Below are positions 48,414 to 58,890 of a stretch of 64,000 bases of DNA, one piece after another. This DNA comes from Leifsonia sp. 71-9 (GTDB taxonomy: Bacteria > Actinomycetota > Actinomycetes > Actinomycetales > Microbacteriaceae): positions 347,322 through 411,321 of the forward strand of contig NZ_MKVJ01000021.1 in assembly GCF_001898805.1 (NCBI RefSeq). The letters run 5' to 3'. How positions within the stretch are numbered: the first letter of the stretch is position 1; each line of letters starts with the position of its first letter. Both the position numbers and the translations under genes were made by a program. A model generated the notes under the pieces. The model worked only from the letters and a program-made list of their open reading frames with translations, was not told the origin of the DNA and ran no database searches.

Positions 48414-49207
48414 CCCCCCACCCTACGCCGGATGCTCAGCCAGCTGACTATCTCGGGTGCGGGGGCGGGTGCGGGTGCGTGTGCGCGCTCGCTCCGCCCG
48501 CGAGGGGTGAGTAGTTGCGGGTAAGGCGCCCCGAACACCCGCAACTACTCGCATCTCGCGCGATGCGGGCGGGGCGGGCGTGGACAGGCTCCTGCGAGGG
48601 GTGAGTTGTTGTGGGTAAAGCGAGCCGGATACCCACAACTACTCGCATCTCGCAAGATGCGGTCGGCGTGGGTGTGGACAGCCTCCCGCGAGGGGTGAGT
48701 TGTTGTGGGTAAAGCGAGCCGGATACCCGCATCTGCTCACCTCTCGCGAGCTGCGGGAGGCGTGCGAGTGGCCGCGCGCCTACGAGGGGTGAGTTGTTGC
48801 GGGTAAAGCGAGCCGGATACCCGCAACTACTCGCCTCTCGCGAGACGTGGGAGGCATGGGTGTGGATGGGCTTCTGCGAGGGGTGAGTTGTTGTGGGTAA
48901 GGCTGGCCGGATATCCGCAACTACTCGCATCTCGCGAGACGTGGGAGGTGTGCGTGTGGACGCGCGCCTACGAGGGGCGAGTTATTGCGGGTCAGGCGTC
49001 CCGAGCACCCGCACCTACTCTCACTCCGCGAGGGGTGAGTTGTTGTGGGTAAGGCGGGCCGGATACCCGCAACTACTCGCCTCTCGCGAGATGCGCGAGG
49101 GGCGGGTGCGGACAGGCTTCCGCGAGGGGTGAGTTGTTGCGGGTAAGGCGGGATGGATACCCGCAACTACTCACCCCTCGCGAGGCGCGAAGCGCAGCGC
49201 GTCCCGC
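48414..49207. other. 794-bp gene-free region holding the palindromic tandem array
   Basis: No credible gene on either strand; short frames here are shadows of the repeats. Apart from ~75 bp of GT-rich leader (48424-48498), the whole stretch is the eight-unit array described next. Confidence 0.85.
48499..49182. repeat. Tandem array of eight palindromic family B units (~94-bp period)
   Basis: Units begin at about 48499, 48594, 48688, 48783, 48876, 48971, 49028 and 49122. Each has a ~61-bp inverted repeat: left arm GCGAGGGGTGAGTTGTTGYG then GGTAA, right arm ACCCGCAACTACTCGC then CTCTCGCG. A ~33-bp spacer follows, itself conserved (type AGAYGYGGGAGG then GTGTGGACAGGCTTCT, or a GCGCGCCTA ending). 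The sixth unit lacks its spacer (57 bp). It is therefore a true tandem repeat rather than scattered hairpins. It lies downstream of argG and upstream of the hydrolase gene. Confidence 0.9.
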
Positions 49208-51146
<1,939 letters not shown>

Positions 51147-51159
51147 CCCGACATCGTAC

Positions 51160-51172
51160 CAATCAGTGATTG
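51160..51172. promoter_or_regulatory. MarR operator between divergent genes
   Basis: A perfect 13-bp palindrome, CAATCAGTGATTG, directly upstream of the marR -10 (TACGAT, 51158-51153 on the minus strand). Confidence 0.6.
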
Positions 51173-51205
51173 CACGGCGCTGTGATCATCACCTACTATG
51201 ACGAT

Positions 51206-51826
51206 ATGAAACTGACCATCTTCGGAGCGAGCGGGCGCACCGGCCGGCTCGTCGTCGCTCAGGCCCTCGAGCGCGGCGATGCGGTCACGGCCGTACTGCG
51301 TCGGCCGGCCACGGATGCGGACCCTCGCCTGACGGTCCACGTCGTCCGCGACCTCTCCGACACCGCCGCGCTGCGTGCGGCGATCGAGGGCGCCGATGCC
51401 GTGCTCTCGGCGATCGGACCGCGGTCGCGGAAGGACGCGCCGGTCGCCGGCCCCGCGACGCGCCACATCCTCACCGCCGAGCCCGGCCGCCTCGTCGTCA
51501 TCAGTGCCGCTCCCGTCGAGCCGCCTCCGGCCGACGACGGCTTCCTCAGCCGACGCATCGCCCTGCCGCTGGTCGGCCGCATCCTGCGCCCGGTCTACGA
51601 CGACCTGCGCGAGATGGAAGCGGCGCTGCGCGCGTCCTCCGCGGCCTGGACCGCGCTGCGCCCGCCGACGCTGACCGACCGCGCCGCGACCGGACGCTAC
51701 CGCACGCGCATCGGCGGCAGCGTCCCGCGCGGCTTCACCGTGTCCCGAGGCGATCTGGCCGCCGGGATGCTGGACTGCCTCGGGCGGCCCGAGACGATCC
51801 GGGAGGCGGTCGGGATCGCCGGGTGA
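51206..51826 (+). CDS. NAD(P)H-binding SDR-like oxidoreductase (NmrA/BLVRB type)
   Basis: 206 residues: MKLTIFGASGRTGRLVVAQALERG is the Rossmann motif of atypical SDRs acting on flavins, quinones or ligninolysis-type substrates. The WTALRPPTLTDRAATGRYR segment is typical of NAD(P)H-binding proteins near MarR regulators. ATG 51206 follows TACTAT by 6 nt with no Shine-Dalgarno. Probably MarR-controlled, perhaps an electrophile response. Confidence 0.83.
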   Translation: MKLTIFGASGRTGRLVVAQALERGDAVTAVLRRPATDADPRLTVHVVRDLSDTAALRAAIEGADAVLSAIGPRSRKDAPVAGPATRHILTAEPGRLVVISAAPVEPPPADDGFLSRRIALPLVGRILRPVYDDLREMEAALRASSAAWTALRPPTLTDRAATGRYRTRIGGSVPRGFTVSRGDLAAGMLDCLGRPETIREAVGIAG

Positions 51827-51860
51827 GTGGGGTGGCCGCGTCATGCCGTACCCCCGCGCG

Positions 51861-52427
51861 CTACCCCCGCCCGTCCGTCGCCGGAGCCGGGCACTCGCCG
51901 CCCGGCTCGGTGAGCAGCTCGAAGTGCCACATCTCGTTGGCGTACGTCTGGCAGATCCCCCATTCCGCGCCGAAGCGGTTGAGGAAGTCCATGGCGTCGG
52001 CCGTGGCGATGTCGACGGCGTCGCCCGCCACGTGGGCGGAGTCGGCGCCGCGCTTGACCCAGCGGGACGCCTCCTCCTCGCTGCCGTACTGCTGCACGGC
52101 CTGCGCGAACAGCGTCTCCTGATAGCGCTCCGACCGCCAGCCGTCCGCGATGGTGATCTCGGTGCCGCGGTCCGCCGCCGACGCCTGCGCCTCCCGAAGG
52201 GCGCCGAGCAGGGCCGGGTCGAGGCGCTGCACCGCGGGCTTCCCGCTGTCGAGCGGAAGGGACGAGCCTTCGGGGATGTACCCGTCGTCGTCGCCCAACG
52301 GCCCCGTCTGCGTCGCGCGCTCCGCGTCGGGGGTGGTCTCGGAGGCCGCGGACGCGCATCCGGTGAGGGCGAGAAGGGCGGACAGGGTGAGCGCGGTGCA
52401 GAGCAGACGTCGATGGGGAACGGGCAT
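51861..52427 (-). CDS. M15/VanY-type D-Ala-D-Ala carboxypeptidase lipoprotein
   Basis: 188 residues. Signal peptide with lipobox LALTGC, then a short linker and a VanY-like peptidase: ITIADGWRSERYQETLF, SAHVAGDAVDIA (SxHxxGxAxD zinc site) and EMWHFEL (ExWH). It would trim cell-wall stem peptides at the outer membrane face. ATG 52427 gives a proper signal sequence; the longer frame does not. Divergent from another lipoprotein gene. Confidence 0.85.
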   Translation of the reverse strand: MPVPHRRLLCTALTLSALLALTGCASAASETTPDAERATQTGPLGDDDGYIPEGSSLPLDSGKPAVQRLDPALLGALREAQASAADRGTEITIADGWRSERYQETLFAQAVQQYGSEEEASRWVKRGADSAHVAGDAVDIATADAMDFLNRFGAEWGICQTYANEMWHFELLTEPGGECPAPATDGRG

Positions 52428-52441
52428 GATCCCACCGTCGC

Positions 52442-52470
52442 AGCGGTGGAGAACTCCGTCATCCACCGCT
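52442..52470. repeat. Inverted repeat between two lipoprotein genes
   Basis: AGCGGTGGA (52442-52450) pairs with TCCACCGCT (52462-52470). Possible shared operator or leader hairpin of the divergent genes. Confidence 0.45.
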
Positions 52471-52538
52471 CGGCGCATCCGTATCCGTCGAGCGAGGGAT
52501 CTGCTAGACAGGAGGGACATCCACGAGGGGGGATCACC

Positions 52539-53201
52539 ATGGGGGTACACCGTCCGCTTTCCGCTGCCGCCGCGCTGGCCACGGGCGCGCTCGCCGCGAC
52601 CGCGCTGGCGCTCGCGCTGACCGGCTGCACGCCGGCGAAACCGACGCCCGGCTTCGTCGAGGTCACACCCGGCCTGTCGACCTCGGCATCACCCACCGCC
52701 GACGCAGAGACCGTCGCCGCCGACCCGGCGCAGCCCTCCACGTGGACCATCGGCTTCGATGGCGTCGGTCCGCTCGTCCTCGGCACCCCGTCGACGGAGC
52801 AGCACGACGTCCTCGCCGCCTTCGAGCCCGAAGTGGCCGCCGACGGCTGCGGCCTCGACTTCGTCTCGACCCCCTCCGGCCTCCGCGTCGGAACCGCCGA
52901 ATCCGCCGCCGACGGCGTCACCTCCATCGTCCTCAACGTCGACATCCCCGCCGAGGCGAGCCCCGGCCCCCGCACCGCGAACGGCATCGGGATCGGCTCC
53001 ACCATCGACGACCTCGTGAAGGCCTACCCCGACGCCCACAAGACCTCCGGCATGGGGGAGGGCCTCATCACCTACGCGGTGACCGACGCCTCCGGCCACT
53101 CCATCGTCTTCGGCGCCTGGCGCACCGACCCGGCGATCACCACCATCCAGGTCGGCACGGGCGACCAGATCACCGCGGAGGGGTGCGGGATCACGGCGTG
53201 A
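52539..53201 (+). CDS. Hypothetical lipoprotein
   Basis: 220 residues: signal peptide with lipobox ALALTGCTP, a Ser/Thr-Ala linker, then a compact domain with two internal similarities (DGVGPLVLGTPSTEQHDVLAAF and GIGIGSTIDDLVKAYPDA) that recall repeat-type secreted domains. Two Cys (GCGL, GCGI) could form a disulphide. GAGGGGGGAT lies upstream of ATG 52539. Function unknown. Confidence 0.72.
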   Translation: MGVHRPLSAAAALATGALAATALALALTGCTPAKPTPGFVEVTPGLSTSASPTADAETVAADPAQPSTWTIGFDGVGPLVLGTPSTEQHDVLAAFEPEVAADGCGLDFVSTPSGLRVGTAESAADGVTSIVLNVDIPAEASPGPRTANGIGIGSTIDDLVKAYPDAHKTSGMGEGLITYAVTDASGHSIVFGAWRTDPAITTIQVGTGDQITAEGCGITA

Positions 53202-53349
53202 GGCCCGGCCGCCACCCGAAACCCAACGGAACGCTAGTACCCGGTCACGTGACGGAATTGTTCTGAACGTCCCATCACGAATAGTGACCCGGACGGGAGG
53301 TGTTACGAGGCGCGCAAGGACTCGCTGACGTTCCAAACGAACTGCGGGG

Positions 53350-53883
53350 GTGGAGGGAAGCTTTGCGCTCCTGATTTCTGGGCAACCTCAGTATGATCCA
53401 GCGCCCGGATCTTATGACGACGACGCGACCAAGGCGAAGGGTGACGCGCACTCCGTCAAGGGGAGGTGGGCGCGGGAGGGTGTGCCGCTATTGCCAACGA
53501 TTGACCTCTGTGGCCTGCCCCGTCCAGGGGGTGCAGAAGCGTATCGCTCATGGGCAGCGCAGAAACGCGCAAATATGCGGCTTGAGGCGGCAAGGAAGGC
53601 GGAAGACGAGAGGCAGGAGCCTTCCGCCGGCGAGGGACACTGCGGAAGCGCTTCGGCTAAGGTCGCAATCGGTCTCAACGGTTCGTTCTGCGAAGCCCGA
53701 ATGCTTGGCGGGTCTGTCGGCCTCGGTCTCGGAGATGGGGCAACAATGACGGATGTTCAGACGGCCGCGCGAACCGCGGCTGACCTCGAAGGGCTTTCAA
53801 ATGGGTTTCAAGGCGGGGTCGTCGCTGGGGTGGGCGTAGTTGGCGAGCAATGCAGGGTGGATTATTCATGGCTCCTCTACTGA
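53350..53883 (+). CDS. Unrecognised protein in low-GC patch
   Basis: About 177 residues from a GTG at 53350. Two halves: an Arg/Lys/Glu-rich N-terminal part (AYRSWAAQKRANMRLEAARKAEDERQEP, likely helical; contiguous stretch shortened in meaning, not sequence-matched to any family) and a Gly-rich C-terminus (VGLGLGDGATMT, GFQGGVVAGVGVVG). No domain recognised. GGAGG overlaps the start codon, so the true start is uncertain. It overlaps the next gene by 16 bp, suggesting coupling. Confidence 0.4.
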   Translation: MEGSFALLISGQPQYDPAPGSYDDDATKAKGDAHSVKGRWAREGVPLLPTIDLCGLPRPGGAEAYRSWAAQKRANMRLEAARKAEDERQEPSAGEGHCGSASAKVAIGLNGSFCEARMLGGSVGLGLGDGATMTDVQTAARTAADLEGLSNGFQGGVVAGVGVVGEQCRVDYSWLLY

Positions 53884-54344
53884 GCTCCGCCCAAAGAAGG
53901 CTTTCGTGCTGTTTCGTGATCGTCGGCTCCGCGGCCGCCTGGATCGCCTTGACAATCGGAATCTGCGCCTTTTTCGTCGTTACGCTTCGCGCTCCGGTGT
54001 GGGGCCTGATGGTCGCGCTGCTGAGCTTCCTTGTCGGGCTTGCGCAATTCGTCTGCGCTTTCGTTGTGTGGGGATCGCGACGTTTCCGTCCGACGTGGGG
54101 GCGGACCTCGTTGGAGCGTATAGTCACTCGGCACCTTTCTGGTCTGCCTGTGAGAACGAATATCCTCCTCGGTTGCGGGCTGGCCATCGGGGTCGCCTTT
54201 CTCGTCACTGACGCGACGATCGGCCGCGCGGAAACGGGCACCTCGTCATGGGGCGGTTGTGCGATCGCTCTGTGGATCGCCCTCGGCACGATTGTTGTAG
54301 CTCCGGTCGCCGCCGGGAACCCGAATCGTCGAAGGCGCCCCTAG
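53868..54344 (+). CDS. Four-helix membrane protein, unknown function
   Basis: 158 residues with four predicted TM segments (AAAWIALTIGICAFFVV, GLMVALLSFLVGLAQFVC, ILLGCGLAIGVAFLV, AIALWIALGTIVVAPV). AGGGTGG lies 8 nt before ATG 53868; ATG 53850 is an alternative. Composition is less GC-rich than the neighbours. No family recognised. Confidence 0.5.
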   Translation: MAPLLSSAQRRLSCCFVIVGSAAAWIALTIGICAFFVVTLRAPVWGLMVALLSFLVGLAQFVCAFVVWGSRRFRPTWGRTSLERIVTRHLSGLPVRTNILLGCGLAIGVAFLVTDATIGRAETGTSSWGGCAIALWIALGTIVVAPVAAGNPNRRRRP

Positions 54345-54360
54345 CGACCGCGAACCGGCG

Positions 54361-54414
54361 CCGGGAAAACACATGAAACGAGGCTTCATGCGCGTCAGCG
54401 CTGCGTTTTCCCGG
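54361..54414. terminator. Nested hairpin downstream of membrane protein gene
   Basis: CCGGGAAAACAC (54361-54372) pairs with GCGTTTTCCCGG (54403-54414) with one mismatch. The loop contains a second hairpin, ATGAA/TTCAT. It starts 17 bp after the stop and probably acts as a terminator. Confidence 0.55.
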
Positions 54415-54630
54415 CATGGTGCACGACGCAGCTCGCGGCAGCGACCGAATGATCTCGCAAACGGTGTGCTCCTCAGAGCGATTCGTCGTTTTCCTTCTTC
54501 GAGCGATGAGATCGAATCGCTGCTGGTAAGGGCGGTTCGTCATCGAAAGCGACCGGGTTCGTCGTCCACGGTCGCGAAGCCGGGCGCATTCTGAGCAACA
54601 ATTGCCACGTGACGAGGGGGATTCAACCGG

Positions 54631-55044
54631 ATGACAGGCGACAGAGAGCTATTTGCGAGACGGCTCGATGCAATCAACGAGCGCGTGTGGCGAGCATTCG
54701 ACGCTGAAGAGTTCGTTGTCCAAGTGGATCCGTCAATGGAATCGCTGATCATCATCGAACCGCGCCACGAAGAGCATCGGATGGCTGTGGAGTTTGCGTC
54801 TGCGCTCGCGGTGCGTGATTGGGATGATCTGCTCGACGGCGTTCTTCGACCGCGAATAGCTCAAAGCGAGGAGGATGCGGTGGTATCAGAAATATCCGCG
54901 CGCCTCTGGGACGCGGCCATGATCGCGCCTGCGTACGTGGATCGACTGGTTTATCGACACGGGTATTTTGACGGTGTTGCCAATCCCCTCAAGCTGCCGC
55001 CGAGACTCCCACCGGGAGATGGGCCACTCAAATGGGAGACGTGA
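54631..55044 (+). CDS. Unrecognised small acidic protein
   Basis: 137 residues, soluble, with many acidic residues and Trp (RVWRAFDAEEFVVQVDP, VRDWDDLLDGVL, ISARLWDAAMIAP) and a Pro-rich end. GAGGGGG lies upstream of ATG 54631. Size and composition recall immunity-type or hypothetical single-domain proteins, but nothing specific is recognised and no toxin gene is adjacent. Confidence 0.5.
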   Translation: MTGDRELFARRLDAINERVWRAFDAEEFVVQVDPSMESLIIIEPRHEEHRMAVEFASALAVRDWDDLLDGVLRPRIAQSEEDAVVSEISARLWDAAMIAPAYVDRLVYRHGYFDGVANPLKLPPRLPPGDGPLKWET

Positions 55045-55218
55045 AGGGTCGGGCGGGACCCAGGCCTTGACCCCTCACGAGTCGCACCCCGGCAGGGTCG
55101 GAGTCGACTTCGCTGGTGTTAATGCACGACGAGGAGATTTGGGTCAGACGTGTAGGTTCGTACCCGGGTTGCATGTCGCAATCGGTCGGGGAAGTGCGAA
55201 GACACACAAGCTGTGGTG

Positions 55219-55887
55219 ATGATGTCGATTCGAGCCAGATTGCTGAACGCTGGTCCTGTGGTGAACGGAGAGCGTCGGACATTCGCCGCTATTTACGAGG
55301 CTTCCGTGATCGCAGGATGCGTGTCGTCCGTGGCGAGCCTCACCGTCGTGGTGCTCGTCCTGAGAGGTGATCTGCCCGTCACCGCTCTCGAGCCGACGGC
55401 CTGGACTTCATTCTCCGTTCTGGTGACGATCTCGGCCATCCTGATCTGCCTCGCCGTGACGTTCCGCGGCCACAGACGCTTGCCGCCGCTGGCTAAGCAG
55501 GCGCGTGTGCGCTTCGTGGTGCTGCTGTCGACCGCTGTCGTCGTCGGCGCCGCGACCGCTGGGATTCGGGGCATTGTGCCCTCCGATGTGTGGTCGATGG
55601 GCGATATCGGAACGGATGGCAGCACTTTCTGGTACTACGGGCGCGATCACATGCGACACCTTGCGACTGCTCTCGATTTCGATATGCAGGCGCGGATCAT
55701 GAGATCCGTTCCTCTGTTGGTGCTTGTCGTCGCGAATACGTTCTCTGTGCTGTTCTGGGTGAGTGACCGACTCGCTCCAGGAACCGTCGGACGTATCTTG
55801 TTCCTCCCGTGGAGGGTGGCGCGGGAACGGCGAAGCGATCCGGATCGTCGGCTCGACTCATATGCGCCGGACGAGTGGAGGCCTTAG
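55219..55887 (+). CDS. Multi-pass membrane protein, unknown function
   Basis: About 222 residues with four predicted TM helices (VIAGCVSSVASLTVVVLVL, FSVLVTISAILICLAV, VVLLSTAVVVGAATAGI, LLVLVVANTFSVLFWV) and a basic C-terminus (RVARERRSDPDRRLDSY). GTG and ATG codons cluster at 55213-55224, so the exact start is uncertain; no clear Shine-Dalgarno. Ends just before a family E palindrome. Confidence 0.55.
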   Translation: MMSIRARLLNAGPVVNGERRTFAAIYEASVIAGCVSSVASLTVVVLVLRGDLPVTALEPTAWTSFSVLVTISAILICLAVTFRGHRRLPPLAKQARVRFVVLLSTAVVVGAATAGIRGIVPSDVWSMGDIGTDGSTFWYYGRDHMRHLATALDFDMQARIMRSVPLLVLVVANTFSVLFWVSDRLAPGTVGRILFLPWRVARERRSDPDRRLDSYAPDEWRP

Positions 55888-55953
55888 CGCGCCTCAACGC
55901 GAGACGGCGCCCGGTATCCAGCTCGATCCCGCGTCCGGGCGGTTGCCCCTCCA

Positions 55954-56010
55954 CGATTTGTGCCAAATGTGGGCTATGGCGCCGCCAAAGCCCACATTTG
56001 GCACAAATCG
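55954..56010. repeat. Long inverted repeat, family E copy 2
   Basis: A perfect 22-bp stem (55954-55975 and 55989-56010), arm start CGATTTGTGCCAAATGT, loop containing GGCGCCGCC. It lies between the converging membrane-protein and amidase genes. Confidence 0.82.
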
Positions 56011-56021
56011 CGAGCGGGCGC

Positions 56022-57734
56022 TCAGCGGGCGGGGGTGCGTGGCGGCGTCGTGCGCGCCGGGTGCGCGGCCTCGAAGGCGGCGCCGAGCGCGAGCAGTGCG
56101 GCGTCGTCCCAGGCGCGGCCGGCGAAGGTGAGCCCGACGGGCATCCCGATGTCGGCCATGGTGCCCATGGGCACGGTGACGGTCGGGATGCCGAGGTGCC
56201 GCGGCACGAGGTTGCCGTTGGCGACCCAGACGCCGTTGCGCCAGCCGAGGTCGGCGGAGGCGGGGTTCACGTCCATGTCGGCGGGGGCGACGTCGGCGAC
56301 GGCGGGGAAGATCACGGCGTCGAGGCCGAGGCCGTCCATCCACTGCTCCAGGTCGACGCGGCGGGTCTCCTCCAGGCCGCGCACGCCGTCGGCCAGGTGC
56401 GGGATGCTCTCCAGCGTCGCTCCGGGATGCTCGCGCACCCAGGCGGGGTACTCGGCGATGTCGTCGTCGAAGCCGTCGTAGCGGTCGGGCAGCGCGCCGG
56501 CCGGCTGCGGGAAGATCGTGGCGCCGTCGACGTCGGCGAGCGTGTGGAGGGAGGGGTCGCCGTTGGCCTGCAGGAAGTCCTCCCAGCCCCAGGCGGAGAG
56601 GTCGACGATCTCGCTGTGCAGGTAGTCCGGCGAGACCAGGCCTCGGGTGAAGACGGTGGGCGCGCCGGAGCGGTCGCCCTCGTAGTTGGAGACGACGGGG
56701 AAGTCGACCTCGACGACCTCGGCTCCGGCCGCCTCCAGAGCACGCCGCGCGTCCTCCCAGAGCGCCAGCACCGAGGGGCGCGTGCGGATGGGCTGCCCGG
56801 TCGCGCCGCCGATGCCGCCGTGCCCGGAGGGGCCGCCCGTCCCGGTGCCGGCGTCGGGGTCGGCGTCGATGTACATGCGCGGGACGCCGAGCCGCGTGCC
56901 CGCGAGCGAGGCGTCGGAGGCGAGCGCGGGATACGACGCAGGGCGCAGCTCCGACGCCGGCGGGATGGCGACCCACGGCTGCACACGCCAGAAGTCGCCG
57001 CGCGTCTCGGTGTCGTCGGCGACGATCACGTCGAGCACCTCGAGCAGGTCCGCCATGCTGCGGGTGTGCGGCACGACGACATCCATCGTCGGCACGAGCG
57101 GCCAGTTGCCGCGCACCGAGATGACGCCGCGGGACGGGGTGTAGGCGCAGAGCGCGTTGTTGGAGGCGGGGGCGCGGCCGGACGACCACGTCTCCTCCCC
57201 GAGGCCGAAGGCGGCGAAGCTGGCGGCGGTCGCGGCGCCCGACCCGTTGGACGAGCCGGAGCCGAACGCGGCGGGGAGGAAGTCGGCGTTGTAGGGACTC
57301 TCGGCCCGGCCGTAGACGCCGCGCTGCATCCCGCCGTTCGCCATCGGCGGCATGTTGGTCAGGCCGAGCAGCACGGCTCCGCCGGCGCGCAGCCGCTCGA
57401 TCGTGAACGCGTCGCGCTGGGCGACGAGCCGCTCGAAGGCGGGCGAACCGGCGGCGGCGGTCAGGCCGCGCGCGAGGTAACTGTCCTTGGCGGTGTACGG
57501 GATGCCGTCGAGCGGGCCCAGCGTCTCGCCGCGGGCGCGACGCTCGTCCGACGCGCGGGCCGCCGCGACGGCGTCGGGGTCGCGCACGACCACCGCGTTG
57601 AGCCGTGGGCCGGCGGTGTCATAGGCGTCCATGCGGGCGAGGTACGCCTCCACGAGTTCGACGGAGGTGGTCTCGCCGCGCTCGAGCGCCTCCCGCAGCC
57701 GGGCGATGCTCGCCTCGACGACGTCGATGCTCAT
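56022..57734 (-). CDS. Amidase signature family protein
   Basis: A 570-residue amidase. The Lys of the Ser-cisSer-Lys triad is in PYTAKDSYLARG (~residue 82); the serines are in GSGSSNGSGAATAASFAAFGLGEET (a Gly/Ser-rich block near residue 158). Some 80 residues longer than the minimal family, with a Gly-rich insert (GTGTGGPSGHGG). ATG 57734 overlaps the agmatine deiminase stop, so it may act on a downstream carbamoyl or amide intermediate such as N-carbamoylputrescine; that is inference. Confidence 0.87.
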   Translation of the reverse strand: MSIDVVEASIARLREALERGETTSVELVEAYLARMDAYDTAGPRLNAVVVRDPDAVAAARASDERRARGETLGPLDGIPYTAKDSYLARGLTAAAGSPAFERLVAQRDAFTIERLRAGGAVLLGLTNMPPMANGGMQRGVYGRAESPYNADFLPAAFGSGSSNGSGAATAASFAAFGLGEETWSSGRAPASNNALCAYTPSRGVISVRGNWPLVPTMDVVVPHTRSMADLLEVLDVIVADDTETRGDFWRVQPWVAIPPASELRPASYPALASDASLAGTRLGVPRMYIDADPDAGTGTGGPSGHGGIGGATGQPIRTRPSVLALWEDARRALEAAGAEVVEVDFPVVSNYEGDRSGAPTVFTRGLVSPDYLHSEIVDLSAWGWEDFLQANGDPSLHTLADVDGATIFPQPAGALPDRYDGFDDDIAEYPAWVREHPGATLESIPHLADGVRGLEETRRVDLEQWMDGLGLDAVIFPAVADVAPADMDVNPASADLGWRNGVWVANGNLVPRHLGIPTVTVPMGTMADIGMPVGLTFAGRAWDDAALLALGAAFEAAHPARTTPPRTPAR

Positions 57735-58810
57735 CGGCCGGTCTCCGCAGCGCCGGTCGCTGCAACGCCGCTCGCGGCTCCGGGCAGTGCGGGCTGCTGC
57801 TGCGTGATGCAGTGGATGCCGCCGCCGCGCTCGAAGATCGGCCGCGAGTCGACCATCGTCACGCGCCGGCCGGGGTAGGCGGCCTCGAGGATCTCGGTCG
57901 CCTCCGCATCGGCGCGCTCCTCGCCGAAGCCGCACGCGACGACGCCGCCGTTGACGACGAGGTGGTTGACGTAGCTCCAGTCGACGAAGCCCTCCTCGTC
58001 GCGCAGGGTCGCCGGGGCGGCGAGCTCCACGATGTCCCAGGCGCGGCCGGCGGCGTCGGTGGTGTCGGCCAGCGCGGCGCGCAGCTCGCGCGAGACGGCG
58101 AAGTCCGGGTGCTCGGGGTCGCGCTGCGTGTGCAGCAGCAGGCGGCCGGGGGAGGGGATGGTCGCCACGATGTCAACGTGGCCGTTCGTCCCGAAGTCGT
58201 CGTAGTCGCGGGTGAGTCCGCGGGGGAGCCAGACCACGTGGGTCGCGCCGATCGTGCGGGCGAGCTCGGCCTCCACGCGGGTCTTGTCGGCGTACTTGTT
58301 GCGGCGCGGGTCCAGCTGCACTGTCTCGGTGACCAGCACGGTCCCGTCGCCGTCGACGTGGATGCCGCCGCCCTCGTTCACCAGCAGTGAGCTGACGAGC
58401 TCGGCGCCGGTGCGCTCGGCGACGAAGCGTGCGATCTCGGCCGACTTCTCCCACTCCGACCACTCCGGGTCGCCCCAGCCGTTGAAGACCCAGTCGACCG
58501 CGCCCAGCACGCCGGGGCGCTCGTCGTCGACGACGAAGGTCGGGCCGAAGTCGCGCATCCAGAACTCGTCGAGCGGCGCCTCCACCTGCTCGATGTGCGA
58601 GCCGAGCGTGCGCGCCGCGCGCTCGCGCTCGCTCGGGTCGACGACCATCGTGACCGGCTCGAACTCGGCGGTCGCGTGTGCGACGGCGGTCCAGGCGGCG
58701 TAGGCCTCCTCGGCCGAAGCGGCGTCGTCGCCGAGGGTGATGCCGGCGCGCGGGAAGGCCATCCAGGTGCGCTCGTGCGGGGCGGTCTCGGCGGGCATGC
58801 GCCAGCTCAT
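57731..58810 (-). CDS. aguA: Agmatine deiminase
   Basis: A 359-residue guanidino-group modifying enzyme (PPAD fold) that converts agmatine to N-carbamoylputrescine and ammonia. DEFWMRDFGPTFVVD, VNEGGGIHVDGDGTVLVTE and the nucleophile Cys in RGGGIHCITQQQPA are diagnostic. ATG 58810 is chosen because GGAGG lies 6 nt upstream. First gene of an operon with the amidase and divergent from TetR. Confidence 0.92.
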   Translation of the reverse strand: MSWRMPAETAPHERTWMAFPRAGITLGDDAASAEEAYAAWTAVAHATAEFEPVTMVVDPSERERAARTLGSHIEQVEAPLDEFWMRDFGPTFVVDDERPGVLGAVDWVFNGWGDPEWSEWEKSAEIARFVAERTGAELVSSLLVNEGGGIHVDGDGTVLVTETVQLDPRRNKYADKTRVEAELARTIGATHVVWLPRGLTRDYDDFGTNGHVDIVATIPSPGRLLLHTQRDPEHPDFAVSRELRAALADTTDAAGRAWDIVELAAPATLRDEEGFVDWSYVNHLVVNGGVVACGFGEERADAEATEILEAAYPGRRVTMVDSRPIFERGGGIHCITQQQPALPGAASGVAATGAAETGR

Positions 58811-58840
58811 GCGAACCTCCATGGGTCGTCGGCGATCGTG

Positions 58841-58856
58841 TTGATCAGATGATCAA
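58841..58856. promoter_or_regulatory. TetR operator between agmatine deiminase and tetR
   Basis: TTGATC-agat-GATCAA, a perfect inverted repeat, 20 bp upstream of the tetR -10 box. Confidence 0.6.
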
Positions 58857-58875
58857 TAGATGTCCTGAAAGTACC

Positions 58876-58881
58876 TATACT
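58876..58881 (+). promoter_or_regulatory. -10 box of tetR
   Basis: TATACT, 9 nt before ATG 58891; no Shine-Dalgarno in the short leader. Confidence 0.5.
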
Positions 58882-58890
58882 GAACCCACC

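Noticed and set aside
48499..49182. CRISPR array
   Set aside because: Repeat units are themselves long palindromes, the spacers are conserved rather than unique, and no cas genes are near.
54373..54594. 73-residue frame downstream of the membrane protein
   Set aside because: Starts inside the loop of a hairpin, lacks a ribosome site and has no hydrophobic or domain pattern.
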